Shown: positions 32,561 to 43,720 of the stretch, in pieces | Numbering within the stretch: position 1 is the stretch's first letter | Layout of the letters: each line of letters begins with the position of its first letter | Source: Aristolochia californica | Taxonomy: Eukaryota; Streptophyta; Magnoliopsida; Piperales; Aristolochiaceae | DNA: 64,000 nucleotides | Reading direction: 5' to 3' | Assembly (NCBI GenBank): GCA_029961685.1 | Contig: JARWKL010000016.1 | Location: forward strand, 15,072,157 to 15,136,156 | Program-made: the position numbers and the translations under genes | The notes under the pieces: model-generated | Seen by the model: the letters and a program-made list of their open reading frames with translations, nothing else | Databases searched by the model: none | Told to the model about the DNA's origin: nothing

Positions 32561-33912
32561 AAGAATCAGTTGAAGGAGATATTTAAATGGTGGAAATAAT
32601 ATGTCATTAGAAATTTATGCCTGTTTAGGTTCCAATGAATCAAACCATTCATGAATTGAAGTTTTCTAGAAGAAATTATTACCAATTTCCTACAAGTTGT
32701 TCAACAAAACCAAGAATAAGTTGCATCTATTTTGTAGGATAGGCAGCTTATCTTTCAGAATTGATTTCAAATTTCGGATGGAAACCAGGATAAGATAATT
32801 CTCAGAGGATATGACTTGCTGAATATCTGGTGAGCTGGTCAATTAACGAGGCTATTAGTGGAATGAAATACCAAATACTAGCCAAGGATGCTCCCAAATG
32901 AAGATGCCAAATAGCTGGTTATTTTTTTTATGAAGGTAAGGAATAATAACCTTCCAGGAATACTACTGGAGATACCGATGATACCAAGTTGGATCAAACC
33001 AACCATGTTTTTCCAACCAAGCTCCAACCGAGCAAACAAAGCCAACCTCCAGTGATCAAGGGACGTTGACAAAGGTTGACGAGTGGTGACAATAACTTCT
33101 AGTTCGACAACAAGCAGAGATATCAGAAGTCAATGATAGGCTGTATACCGAGTAACAAAACTACTTTCGGAAGCCATCAATTGCAGAGCAAGTGATCTAT
33201 CCAGCAATGGTGGAGCAGAGATACCGATGATTAATCCAGAATGGGCGGAGTAGAGATACCAAGGATCACCAGATGATCAAGAAGTCATAGCTCTAAAAAA
33301 ATTTGATCGACGATGCTGCGGTGAGAACTGCTTCTTCACCCAAAATCTTATCAACTACTGCAAGTAAACAACATTGTTTATACCCAACTTCAATTTATAG
33401 AGAAGTGAGGAAATGTCATAGCTCTTCCACCACGTCCATCCAGAATAGACTTGAGACTCAGTCTATCAGACAACAAGCAAGTGGCTCTCCATTTTCGTTA
33501 TTGGTAAGAAAGGTCATGGGATTCCTCACCGAAGACCTACTGAGTACAAGAGGTCTAGATTGACTAGGAATAGAAGGACATGCATATGGTGGGGTCTAGA
33601 TTGTTAATGTACAGTTTTATCAGAAGAAAGCATCACAAAATGCGATTAAACAACTCATCTTAATAGTAAACTAGTAAGGATCATGTTCTCATCGCGATCA
33701 TAGTATCAAATGCTTCAAAAAAATTGGCCCTCTTGAACAAGGCACCAACATGGAAAAAAAACTTACTGCTTCATAGAGAAGTAAAAAGAAAAGAACTTAT
33801 CTTTTCTAAATCAGCATATGGTGGTCTTCTTCAATCCGAATGCCTGTAATTCATCATCTTCATGTCTCATAATCCTAGAAGTAATGAAACAAACTTGAAT
33901 CCTAAAATCATT
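32561..33912 (-). mobile_element. Leader/internal remnant of element E
   Basis: The sequence lies on the internal side of the primer site at 33,913-33,924 and resembles A/D-type leaders in composition, with GGAGATACCGATGAT and GAGATACC repeats. No protein domain is found. The left limit is arbitrary; it merges with the probable LTR of the preceding Copia derivative. Confidence 0.4.
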
Positions 33913-33941
33913 GCTCTAATACCATGTAGATTTTAGGATTC
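33897..33941 (-). other. Primer-binding site in the loop of a 13-bp U5-leader hairpin (element E)
   Basis: GAATCCTAAAATC (33,897-33,909) and GATTTTAGGATTC (33,929-33,941) are perfect complements. The 19-base loop contains GCTCTAATACCA, the complement of primer site TGGTATTAGAGC. This is the third family with this arrangement and has a stem sequence of its own. Confidence 0.75.
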
Positions 33942-36900
33942 CATAATATTAAAGTCTTCAAAGTAGAGTGTAAAAGAGAAGATGGAAATAAAAGATGAGA
34001 AGGAACGAGGTGAGAGTGTAGAAGTGAAGATGGAAAGAAAAGATGAGAAGGAAAGAGGTGAGATGAATGAAGAGAGGTGAGAACAAATGTGACAGAAAGA
34101 GAGAGAGATGGATACATAGAGGAAGAAAGAAAGGGGGAAGAATAAGGGTTGTGGAAGATCTCCAAATCCACCCCCTTAGCCTTTATTTATAGATGTTGAG
34201 AGTCAGGGTGGCATTAAATCGAGTCGAGCCCGAACCTGCCTATGTTTGAGCTCGGTTGGATTTAAATATTTCGAACTCGAGCTTGAGCCGAGCCCAGTCT
34301 CGAGCCTAAAATTGTAATCGAGCTCGAGCCCAATAATTTTAACCAAGTTCGAGCTCCAACCTACATTTAAAACTTTACATAAAATATATGTCAAATAAAT
34401 TGTATATAAAATTATGTATACATTTTACATAAAATTGGGCATGACCACTAACTAAAATGGGCATAACCTCTGTACATTAACCCTGCATAAAATTATTTAT
34501 ACACTCTATATAAAATTTTTCATAAAAGCTACATATTTATGCATGAACTTTATTCAATAATCAAACACAAAAACATCATTGAAATATCAATATCAATTCG
34601 CAATTACCCAAATAAAAACTATACATCCAGTATAAATTTATACACTCTAGCTCTTTCTCTTCGTGCTAGAAAATAATATACGAAGTCCCCATTCACATGA
34701 GCAAAATCTCCACCTATGACAAAAACAAAAGAATAAAATTTATTATTGTTTGATAAAAAATACTTTTCCACTACTAATTACGTAATGTAGTGAAAAATAT
34801 TAAAATTACCAAGATGATAAAAAGATAAAAAAAAAATAGTAAATGATAGCATTATCTCCACAATCTTCTTCTTAGGCAGTAATCATCAAACAAAATTTTA
34901 ATAAATAAACTAAAAAATATACTCAAAAATACATCCAAAGAAAGATCATATAATAAAACAATTTAAGAAAGCTAACCGTTCACTAAATTTTCCCCATATC
35001 AAAGCCTATAGTTTAATACTTTCTAAACAATTTCTACTTCAACTAATTAGAATGGTTTTGGCAATGAAATAACAAAATAAATGAGTTTTAGCCCAAGCAA
35101 GAAGTTAAGGAGGACTAATAACAAGATTAGTCTTAAACCAGGAAAATAGACTGGCAAAAAGAATACACATGAAATTAATCCAGAGAAGTATTGGTAGTAT
35201 ATAAGAAGAGCATCCAATTATCAACTTCACGTTATTTAAATCACATATGTAACCATATCTATATGCAACCAATAGTACAAATCAGCTATATATTGCAAAA
35301 AGTGTTGCTTGCTTCAATCTTGTGGAACACAACCATGATTAGCCTATATATAAAGCACGTTGTTCTTTTGTTTACTCACATGAGTAGGAATCTAATACAT
35401 GCATTCAATAATTTTGACAAGGTATGAATGCATAGAAAGCGAAGAACTTCAAGATTTGGTTATAATTTAACTGAAGTCTATATAGTTGGAGTCCATATAT
35501 ATTGGGAATTACTCTATTTAATAAGTTGAAAGGCCTCAATAAAGGCCATTTTGACCTTCACAACAATAGAAATACAACTCCCTTCTCATAGGGAAATCAC
35601 TTCGACCAGATCTATAAGTGATTAACATTATCATTCACATCTCTATCATATGTAAAAAAAAATTTCATAATTTCCCTTTTCTACAAAGATTCTTTTAAGT
35701 CAATTCCACCACAAAACAAACAATTCACTCTTCTTTAAGACAATTTAAGAAGAGATAAAGGTTTTGTCCAAAGTCAATTCCACCACAAAAACAGTTCACA
35801 CTGTTTTTGCGTGAACACTAACTTCTAAAAGTCAATTTTATTGATAGAGAACTGCTTACTGGAGATATCAATTTTATGGGGTTAAGAATTACAACAAATT
35901 TGTCGGTCAATTTCAGCCACTAACTGACCAATAGAAAATAAACTTATACCTGCTAAAATAAAATCTCTAACTTCTATTTAATAATCAAACACAAAAAAAA
36001 AAAATTATTGAAATAACATACCTGCTAAAATATAATTCTAAATAACTTTCAATTATGCAAAAATCTCTGACGAGTTTACAATCTGCTAACCAGATGAGGT
36101 TTCTGAACAATAACTTCGAAAATAACTTGGTTGGGTTTACAGACACCTGATGCGAAAAATCTCCTGGTCCTGGAAGAAGCTCTTACATCAATTTTAAATG
36201 AAAAAATTGCAGAGCCAAGGAGATAAAAATGCAAAGAATACAGTATTTAAAAACAAAAAAATTGATTAAATTACCTATGTTCGACTATTCTATCACTTCC
36301 GTTGGCGATGAAAACAAAACATAACCATGAATACCAGCAGGCAACAGATAAAGATCTTACCTTTGTCCCGTCACTTCCGTCGACAACACTCAGAGAGGAA
36401 AAAATTGGGAGGAATAAGATCATAGAGGAAGAAATCGGAAAGAACATTGAAGAAAAAGAAATGTAATAGATTTAAAAACCAAAACTTACTTAGACAAGCA
36501 TATTTCAGTCCGATTTTTCTCCCCAAAAGCAATTGATTTTCCTCTGATCTTCCTAAGCTCGATATCCCCATTTCTCTGATTCCCAAGCTCAGAGTTTTCG
36601 CTCCACATAATCCCTCCTGGCTCTCGCATCGTTGATTTTTCTCGAGCCTTAAGCTCACGAACCAAATCGCAAGCTTTTGAACCGAACCACAGTTTGATCG
36701 AGCTCGACTCATTAAATTAAACGAATCTGAACTCGATCTTGAATTTGATTCTAGATCAAGATAAATTGAACCGAACTGAGCTAGAACCAAGCCGAGCTCG
36801 AGCTACTCGGGAACCGGCTCGGTTCGATGCCACCCCTAGTTGAGAGTACATAAATTACAAGTATACCCTTCACCAGAAAGAGAGTGAAGAAAAGACAAAG

Positions 36901-36964
36901 AACATAAGATATTTATAATAATGCCACCTATGTTTGTCTATGACTTTCAACAAAGGTCATAGAT
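33925..36964 (-). repeat. LTR of element E, interrupted by a hAT element
   Basis: The LTR end (TGTAGATTTTAGGATTCC on the plus strand) abuts the primer site. The LTR runs 33,925-34,202, is broken by the hAT element 34,203-36,838, and continues 36,847-36,964 where element F is inserted (36,965-41,456). The far end after 41,462 was not identified. Its layout (purine-rich part, TCCAAATCCACCCCCTTAGCC, TATTTATAG) parallels the D LTR. Confidence 0.6.
34203..36838. mobile_element. Non-autonomous hAT-like DNA transposon, copy 2 (2636 bp)
   Basis: The left end is TCAGGGTGGCATTAAATCGAG and the right end CGGTTCGATGCCACCCCTA. The exact 8-bp duplication GTTGAGAG flanks it (34,195-34,202 and 36,839-36,846). 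Subterminal GAGCTCGAGCCC words and a GGGCATAACC block (34,460-34,475) match copy 1 in opposite orientation. No transposase frame is seen; the interior is AT-rich. It lacks the poly-G part of copy 1. It is inserted in the E LTR. Confidence 0.85.
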
Positions 36965-37319
36965 TGTTATGGTTCCAGATTTGACACATGGATTCTTAGG
37001 GAGGAAGAAGAGAAAAATGAAGATCAAGCCAAATGGAAGCTTGAAAACCCTAGGTTCTTTAAGGAGAACGCAGACCCCTGAGGTCGTTGAGGAGAACTCA
37101 AAACCCTTGTTTACTCTAAATCAATGCTTCCTTTCTCATTACTCTTACCCCTTAAATAGGGTTCACCCTTACAAGGTTTAAGATAAATTATTATTAAAAT
37201 ACCCCTATAAATGAAATATTCCAAAAATGCCCATGTGGCCTATTAATTCTTTAACTGAAATAAAATAAATTAAATTAAAGAAAAACAATTAAAATAATAA
37301 TGTTATTACGTGCATAACA
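36965..37319 (-). repeat. LTR of element F, left copy (3' LTR)
   Basis: It reads TGTTATGGTTCCAG...GTGCATAACA on the plus strand. The host-gene homology begins directly at its right edge with the shared bases CATAACA. Confidence 0.8.
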
Positions 37320-37870
37320 TGAGCATATCAAATGCAGTAGCAGCTGATCGCCCACTGCACTCTCTGCCAATACCCCAAGTGGAAAGAGGTTTGAGCAATG
37401 AGGTCCTACAAGGCCCCATTGCAGCAAGAATTCATGATTCCATCAGTCGTTTATGCTTTTCTATATCACCTACAACATTTTTTCAAGTTAACACTCTAGC
37501 TAAAGAGAAGTTGTACTCTCTAGCTGGTGACTGGGCTGATCTTGGTCTGGATACATTGTTTTTTTATGTGTGTTGTTGTACTGGAACCATTAGCCTTAGT
37601 TTGGCACATCGTGTTGGCATGGTAGTAGGCATTGAAATGAATGCATCTACAGTGTTAGATGCTCAAAGGAATGCAGAGATCAATGGCATAAAATACTGCA
37701 AGTTCCTCCGTGCCAAGGCAGAAGATGTAATGAGTTTTCTACTCAAAGCATATCTAGTTGTGCCATTGCAGGAAGAGAGTGCAAAAATAGCGGAGATATA
37801 TATAATATGTGTTGTTGAGTCTTCTCAATCCCAAGGGGCTGGTCAGGATGTGTTGCTTCCATGCTGAAAA
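37310..37870 (+). pseudogene. Captured fragment of a tRNA (uracil-5-)-methyltransferase-like gene
   Basis: The 185-codon frame encodes the methyltransferase part of a TRM2/TRMT2A-type protein (in plants fused to a CCCH zinc finger). It contains the block ISPTTFFQVNTLAKEKLY, the S-adenosylmethionine site (normally a D-x-CCGTG loop, here FFYVCCCTGTISLSLAHRV), GIEMNASTVLDAQRNAEING and AEDV. The nucleotide-binding Asp and Gly positions are altered, and the fragment lacks the zinc finger, the N-terminus and the catalytic C-terminal part. Homology fades after about 37,745. It lies antisense to element F. The frame is open but it is judged a non-functional transduplicated piece. Confidence 0.8.
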
Positions 37871-37929
37871 ATTGTGGGCAGTGCAACCTTACCAATGGGG
37901 GGCAGCCGTGAGGCCAGTTTCACACCAGT

Positions 37930-38163
37930 CCAAGACTAATGGAGGGCAGAGATGCTACTTGGGGAGAAGTGGCGATGTTTGGCACACATCCCTACATTCA
38001 ACCTAGAGGACAAAAAAATTGTTCTAGGGTGGAATGCTCTAGTTTTGGGCATCCAGAGGGCGGACACATCTACTGTGGATGCTACTTGGGAACAGGTGGA
38101 GACATCAGCATACAGACCCTACCTTCGAGCTTGAGGCCAAACTCTTTCTCCCAGGAGGTGTAA
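37930..38163 (+). pseudogene. C-terminal tail of a Ty3/gypsy polyprotein with polypurine tract
   Basis: Short frames resemble the end of gypsy integrases: DTSTVDATWEQVE, then after a frameshift an FxTFELEAKLFL-type ending, with an earlier duplicate PTFNLEDK (about 38,000). It runs directly into AGGAGGTGTAA and the plus-oriented LTR at 38,164, as expected for a 3' end. It suggests that family F is a gypsy lineage. Confidence 0.65.
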
Positions 38164-38509
38164 TGTTATGCACGCAATTACATTATTATTTTTCTTTAAT
38201 TTAATTTATTTTATTTCAGTTAAAGAATTAATAGGTCATAGGGACATTTTTAGAATATTTTACTTATAGGGGTATTTTTGTAATATTTTATCTTAAAATT
38301 TGTAAGGGTGAACCCTATTTAAAGGGTAAGAGTAATGAGAAAGAAAGCATTAATTTAGAGTAAACAAGGGTTTTGAGTTCTCCTCAACAAGCTCAGGGGT
38401 GGGCGTTCTCCTCAAAGAACCTAGGGTTTTCAAGCTTCCCTTTGGCTTGATCTTTGTTTTTCTCTTCTTCCTCCCTACAAATCCGTGTGTCAGATCCGGG
38501 ACCATAACA
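38164..38509 (+). repeat. Inverted internal LTR of element F
   Basis: It starts TGTTATGCACGCAATT and ends GGACCATAACA on the plus strand, i.e. opposite to the two outer LTRs. A polyprotein tail and purine tract precede it, but no primer site follows it. Confidence 0.85.
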
Positions 38510-38763
38510 GCTTAGCGCTGGTAAGGGCAGTGGGGGAGAACATGCAGATGCTCCTTGAGTAAGGGATTGAGCCAATTTTCTAAAGTCACTTTCAACCACT
38601 TCATTGTCAAAAACAGCAATTACAACATTATTGGAGTCAGTTAGTGGTAGAAGCAATCGAGCACCATTACTAACCATGTGAGAGGTCAATGAGACCAATA
38701 AAGGTTCCTTTCTATCATGTTGCAATATATCTTCCATCTCATTAATAGGACTAAGCAGGGGAC
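38510..38763 (-). pseudogene. Unidentified coding-like fragment in element F
   Basis: Minus-strand frames over 38,393-38,870 read like part of an ordinary conserved protein (EPLLVSLTSHMVSNGARLLL, then NNVVIAVFDNEVVESDFRKL). I do not recognise it. It lies between the inverted LTR and the PABP fragment and may be another captured host exon set. Confidence 0.45.
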
Positions 38764-39019
38764 TCACCTTTGACGTTTCAAATTCAGACCATAGCAGAAA
38801 AAACTCACTATGCCAATCACAGATTGATCAACTTTAGCACATGCTAATGTAAGAATTCCTGCAAGTGGTTCAAGTGCCACATATAGTGGTTTGTTGGCAA
38901 CAATTTCCCATTCATTTTTGCCAGTGCTCGAGATACTTCCTCGGGAGTCGAGAAAGCAACAAGCCCGAACTCCTACTAATGCCACTTGCATCCAGCATAA
39001 CCTTGCATGAAGTAATTAT

Positions 39020-39489
39020 TGTCAGAGTGGTTTCGTCCACTCTTGTTAGAGTTTGTGGTCTGAGTTAGGTACTTGGCTTTCCGTACCTTAAACGGCTAGT
39101 CTTTTCAGGTTGTATTGGCTAGGTATCTGACTCAGAACTCCGAAGTTAAGCGAACTTAGGCAAGAGTAACTCTAGGATGGGTGACCCCCTGGGAAGTACT
39201 CTTGCCTAGGACTTTGACATGGTATCAGAGCTAGGCACGCCATGGCCCGGGTTCGTATCCCGTGAGAAGTGGCTCCAGAATGGGCGGGGTGGGTGTCAGA
39301 GTGGTTTTGTCCACTCTTGTTAGAGTTTGTGGTCTGAGTTAGGTACTTGGCTTTCCGCACCTTAAATGGCTTTTACGGGTTGTATTGGCTAGGTATCTGA
39401 CTCAGAACTCCAAAGTTAAGCGAGTTTGGGCAAGAGTAATTCTAGGATGGGTGACCTCCTGGGAAGTACTCTTGCCTAAGACTTTGACA
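39020..39489 (+). mobile_element. Complete Cassandra TRIM retrotransposon
   Basis: The 5' LTR is 39,020-39,219 (200 bp), the primer site TGGTATCAGAGC is at 39,220-39,231, then a 62-bp spacer and the 3' LTR 39,294-39,489 (196 bp). Perfect 5-bp duplication ATTAT flanks it (39,015-39,019 and 39,490-39,494). Each LTR carries a 5S rRNA-like block including the internal-promoter region (AAGTTAAGCG, GGATGGGTGACC, CTGGGAAGTACT), the defining trait of Cassandra. It has no coding capacity, as is normal for the family. It is inserted in the PABP fragment. Confidence 0.95.
39203..39237 (+). other. U5-leader stem around the Cassandra primer site
   Basis: TGCCTAG (39,203-39,209, LTR end) and CTAGGCA (39,231-39,237, just after the primer site) are complementary and enclose the primer site in a 21-base loop. 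In the 3' LTR the arm reads TGCCTAA, one base changed. Confidence 0.55.
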
Positions 39490-39990
39490 ATTATACCAAA
39501 CTCAGAAAACAATTCTTTCATCTTCTCATCATCTCTGTTGTCATCCAGGTTCTTCAAGTACAGGTTCACCCCTTGGTACTTGTCTGCAGTCTCCTTATTA
39601 TTTTGCTCAAACCATCCCTTCAATTCCATCTCCCTTTCTAATTTCTTCTGGGCCTTCCCAACTTACCACTCCTTGTCATCAATGTTTTTCCCATTAAGCT
39701 CCTCAACAGCAAGAGCAACATCTTCTGCATTCTCAAAGTTAACAAATCCAAAACATTTGGATTTTTCATCTCCTTCTCTCACTACTACATCACTTGTAAT
39801 GTTTCCATACTCGCCAAATATTTTCTTCAAATCTTCATCAGTTGTTGATTCTGGCAGATTCTTGACATAAACATTATTAAATTTTGTCTTGTTGACAGAA
39901 GTCTCTCGCTCCTATTTATGAACGAATGGACCAACAAAAACTTGTGTATCATTCAGGAGCATCCCATTAAGCACAAACAGGGCCCGATCA

Positions 39991-41084
39991 GGATGATTAA
40001 ATCATCCAAAAGATTAAACACAAGGTTGCCAAATTGATAAGGGTGATGCACACTGCTGTTGTTCTCAACAATAGAAAAAAAAAAACAGCCCCCATAAAAA
40101 AATTTCTATCAATCCCTGCATCCCCAAAAAAATTTCTTCTCATAATTCATACACACAAGCCGAAATTCCAACAATTGTACATTGTTTCTCTGCTTCACGG
40201 AGCAGAGAACCTCCATCCCCAATTTTCGAACAACGTTGCTGCTGCTCAGGCCCTTGGAGCCCCATCAACCCCATAGAACACCCGATTTGACCTAAAATTC
40301 AATGGCGTTTCAGAAGCTTACCCTCAAATGCATTGAAGTTGGTTCCCCACTGGACTACCAAGAGCAAGATTGAGACTGAGAGTGAGAATCCGGAAGCCAA
40401 AGCGCACTGGATTTGTTTTCATCGATGCCTCCTCTTTTTTCAGTGGCGAATAGCAGCCCTTTAGGGCTTCGCTGCTTGTAGATTTTCCAAGACAGAGGAG
40501 GGACGACCGAATTGATTCGCTGAGACAGAGTCACATTGGAAATTTTTCGTCTTCTGTTCTGGGAAACATTCTACTGGTCGTGAGAAGATATTTTTTGAGG
40601 TCGATCCCAAATCAGCCATTACCGACGAGGTTTTGGCAGAATGCCCCTTCAATTTCCAAAAATCCGAGTCCCCGCCGTCTGATTTCGGTAGTTTTGAGTC
40701 TGATTTCAGATTTGATTTCTTAGACTCCAATTTCTGATGTGCAAGGTCCCCACTGTTTGGCTTTGGATTTCCCTGCGCAGAAATTGATAATTTTTCTAGC
40801 CCTTTGCCTTGCTTCCAGTCCAAGACAGCGCCTGCTGCCTTTCGTTCTGTGAAATTTTCGTGCTCGGAGATTTTAGGTCTTATGACCTTCTTTTCTGGGC
40901 GACAACGAGATGCCTCTCAGTTGTAGACAATTCATGTAACATTCCAATGGAAGATTGACGCATCTCCTATTGCAGCTCATCTAGGGTGTGCACATCTTGA
41001 TACATCTTACCTGTTGTTGTATGCAAATCCTGGAGTATGGCAAGTATTTCCTCTCCAGTTGAAGAATCTATCATTGTGTTCCCT
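39991..41084 (-). other. Element F internal region with an unidentified Ser/Lys-rich frame
   Basis: A minus-strand frame at 40,461-40,823 (120 codons, rich in Ser, Lys, Asp: LESKKSNLKSDSKLPKSDGG) may be another captured coding piece but shows no known domain. Near the primer site a short frame starting MIDSSTGEEILAIL may be the remnant of a gag start. The rest is not recognised. Confidence 0.4.
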
Positions 41085-41097
41085 CTCTGATACCAGT

Positions 41098-41456
41098 TGC
41101 TATGGTTTCAGATCTGCCACATGGATTCGTAGGGAGGAAGAAGAAAACAACGAAGATCAAGTCAAAGGGAAGCTTGAAAACCCTAGGTTCTTTGAGGAGA
41201 ACGCACACCCCTGAGCTCGTTGAGAAGAACTCAAAACCCTTATTTACTCTAAATCAATGCTTCCTTTTTCATTACTCTTACCCCTTAAATAGGTTCACCC
41301 ATACAAGGTTTAAGATAAAATATTACAAAAACACCCCTGTGAATAAAATATTCCAAAAATACCCCTGTGGCCTATTAATTCTTTATCTGAAATAAATTAA
41401 ATTAAATTAAATTAAATTAAAACAATTAAAATAATAATTTTATTGCGTGCATAACA
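41098..41456 (-). repeat. LTR of element F, right copy (5' LTR)
   Basis: It is similar throughout to 36,965-37,319, with TGCTATGG in place of TGTTATGG at its end and an (AAATT)n stretch near 41,391-41,420. The primer site lies two bases away on its left. Confidence 0.8.
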
Positions 41457-41461
41457 TAGAT

Positions 41462-42239
41462 GGTCCAACTTATGTGTTATTTTTACTATTCTACCTTTAT
41501 TTTGTCCCCTTTTTTCAAAAAAAAAGAAGGTCACACTCATTATTGATTTGATTAAAAAAAATTATTATTTCCTTTAAAAGATCGGTTTGAAGTAGAGTGT
41601 TAAATTTTTGCCTCCTTCTATCTAAAGTTTTAGATTCATTTATCATTATGAGTGTTACATAGTTGTCTCCTTTCAGATAAAGTATGATTGCTGCTATCTT
41701 TGTTTTTCTTGTAGTATTTCTTTAATTTATCATTTTTTATTTTTCAACACTTCAAAGCAATGCCTAGACTTAGTACCTACAAAGTATAGGAGTGAGCCCA
41801 ATATATAGCCTGAGTCAAGTCTTTTATTCTTCACCCAAGAGGAGAATTTTGTGTCAGCTATCCTTGAGAAGTGACTAGTCTCTTTTCATGCTTAAAATTA
41901 GGCTTTTTCGTCATTTAAAATTGAGTAAAGTTTTTTAATACTATAACTATTTTAACTAGTGTATGGAGTTCTCTCATATGGCTAGGAGTTATTTTCTTCT
42001 CCAATATTTGTTTTGTCCAAGTTGTGTCTCTATATTTTTTTACTCGCAACTCAATGGGGAGAATAGGAGAAGAAGTATAAAAGGTGAGGTAGGTGATAGA
42101 ATCTGCCATGCATATCCATGTATTGTATGTGACTAGAATGTACATCAGGGGCAGTACAATATAAAGAATTTTTTTTATTGAAGACCTACAATCTGTTTCA
42201 TTGCAAGATGAAGTTGTAAACTTGGACAAGTTTGAAGTA
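41462..42239. other. Gene-free AT-rich stretch
   Basis: It may include the remaining end of LTR E and the degenerate front of the next Copia element, but no boundary or motif could be fixed. Confidence 0.4.
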
Positions 42240-42722
42240 TTTTCTATTTTCACCTCCTTTTGTGCTATGGTAGAAACTCAGTTCCACACCAACGTAAAAA
42301 TCTTTCAATCTGATAACATGAAAGAATATTTTTACTCTACCTTTCAAAAAAATTTCTAGGAAAAAGGGATCGTTCACCTATCCTCGTGTGTTTATACACC
42401 TAAAAAAATTGGTCTCAGAAAAGAAAACATCGACATCTTATATAGGTTGACCACACTATTATGATGTCTATGAATGTTCCTTAGTTTTATTGGCCCTATG
42501 CAGTCCTCATTGTGTGTTTTTAATTAATCATAGTCATTGAGTGTACTACAAGGTGTTACTCCCTTCTCGACATTGTTTCTTGATTCGATTGCTTTCTCAT
42601 TGTTGCCTAAGGTATTTGGGTGAACCTCTTTTATTCATCACGTAGGGCCTCACCAAATTAAATTTCTTCCCAAGGCTGTCAAGTGCATTTTCCTGAGGTA
42701 TTCAAGAACCCAAAAGGGTTAT

Positions 42723-43720
42723 GTGTGTTACTCTCCATCCTTGAAGAAAACATTTACCTCAACTGATGTGAGAATTAGCCCTATTTCTCAGCTAGCTCTC
42801 CTCTTTGTTTTACACTATCTACTGGGATGCCAAAGTTTTTTACTCAAGTGGATTATGATTTTCAGACTGACTGGCCGTCCGAGGATCCTCTCTCTTCACC
42901 CACTACTAAGTCACATATGGAGTCTTCTAATGATTGAGGTATGTTCTCCTCCTTGCTCTCCACTGGTTTATGGCCTACCTTATGACACTCGGTCAACTGC
43001 TCTTTGCTCCACTATTGTTAAACCTCCATCCACTCCAAACCCTATCTCTCATTATGTTTCCACTCATCATTTATCTCTGAGTTGTGTTTCTTTTTTGTAT
43101 GAAGTATCCTCTTCCACTATTCCTACCTCTTATGAGGAGGCTCTACATGATCCAAGGAGGAAATATGCCATGGATGAAGAAATACAGGCTATGTACAATA
43201 ATTCCACTTGGAATTTGGTTCCTCTTCCACCTAGAAAGAAGGTAGTCGGGTGCAAATGGGTATTCTCACTCAAGTATAATCCAGATGGTTGTGTTGATAG
43301 ATACAAGGTTGGGCTGGTTTCTAAATATTATACATAGTCTTACGGTATTGATTATGATGAAACCATTTCCCCTGTCGCCAAAATGAACTTCATTTGGGTT
43401 TCATTTCCCTTGTGGCCAATTTTAAATGGAAGCTCCATTAGTTAGATGTCAAGATTGTTTTCTTGAGTGGGACTCGATTTGAAGAATTCTACATGACTCA
43501 ACCACAAGGTTATGTGGTTGCGGGAGAGCAAGTATGTCGACTGAATAAGGTAATTTATGGGTTGAAATAATCTCCTCGAGCTTGTTTTGATAAATTTACC
43601 AATATCGTTACAAAGCTTGGGTTCAAGAGGTGTGAAAGTGAGCACTTAGTTTTCACTAAAAACACTACTAAGGGAAACATCCTTTATGGTTATGTATATG
43701 AATGAGATTGTTATTATGGG
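42723..43720 (+). pseudogene. Copia reverse transcriptase fragment
   Basis: The 204-codon frame ends with the RT entry region: PTSYEEALHDPRRKYAMDEE, IQAMYNNSTWNLVPLP and VVGCKWVFSLKYNPDG, then a TAG. Downstream in other frames come EFYMTQPQGYVV, QVCRLNKVIYGLK and the YVYE/MNEIVIMGSD region, where the expected YVDD site is altered. Closely related to the family B RT but on the plus strand. Confidence 0.8.

Larger units (their letters stand above)
38764..39990 (-). pseudogene. Poly(A)-binding protein fragment, split by Cassandra
   Basis: In minus order: the end of RRM2 (LNGMLLNDTQVFVGPFV, near 39,940), the RRM3 block (KTKFNNVYVKNL, DLKKIFGEYG, CFGFVNFENAEDVALAVEEL), the linker ([14 protein letters not shown]) and the start of RRM4 ([10 protein letters not shown]). 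Cassandra (39,020-39,489 plus a 5-bp duplication) interrupts here, then RRM4 resumes and ends at NKPLYVAL near 38,875. Stops and frameshifts are present. PABPs bind mRNA poly(A) tails in the cytoplasm; this piece lacks RRM1 and the MLLE domain. No introns were noticed in the matching part, consistent with capture from mRNA. Confidence 0.85.
36965..41456 (-). mobile_element. LTR element F carrying host gene fragments
   Basis: The outer LTRs, 36,965-37,319 (355 bp) and 41,098-41,456 (359 bp), lie in the same minus orientation, and a perfect 5-bp duplication TAGAT flanks the whole (36,960-36,964 and 41,457-41,461). A primer-site complement (CTCTGATACCA, 41,085-41,095) adjoins the right LTR, making it the 5' LTR. 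Inside are a third, inverted LTR (38,164-38,509), a tRNA-methyltransferase-like piece, the tail of a gypsy polyprotein, a poly(A)-binding-protein piece split by Cassandra and an unidentified 40.5-40.8 kb piece. No element gag or RT is found. LTRs start TGTTATGCACG and end CCATAACA in element orientation. Confidence 0.85.

Noticed and set aside
39115..39202. Possible 5S rRNA gene (and second copy at 39,385-39,472)
   Set aside because: The 5S-like blocks sit inside 200-bp LTRs with primer site and target duplication, so this is Cassandra, not a ribosomal RNA gene.
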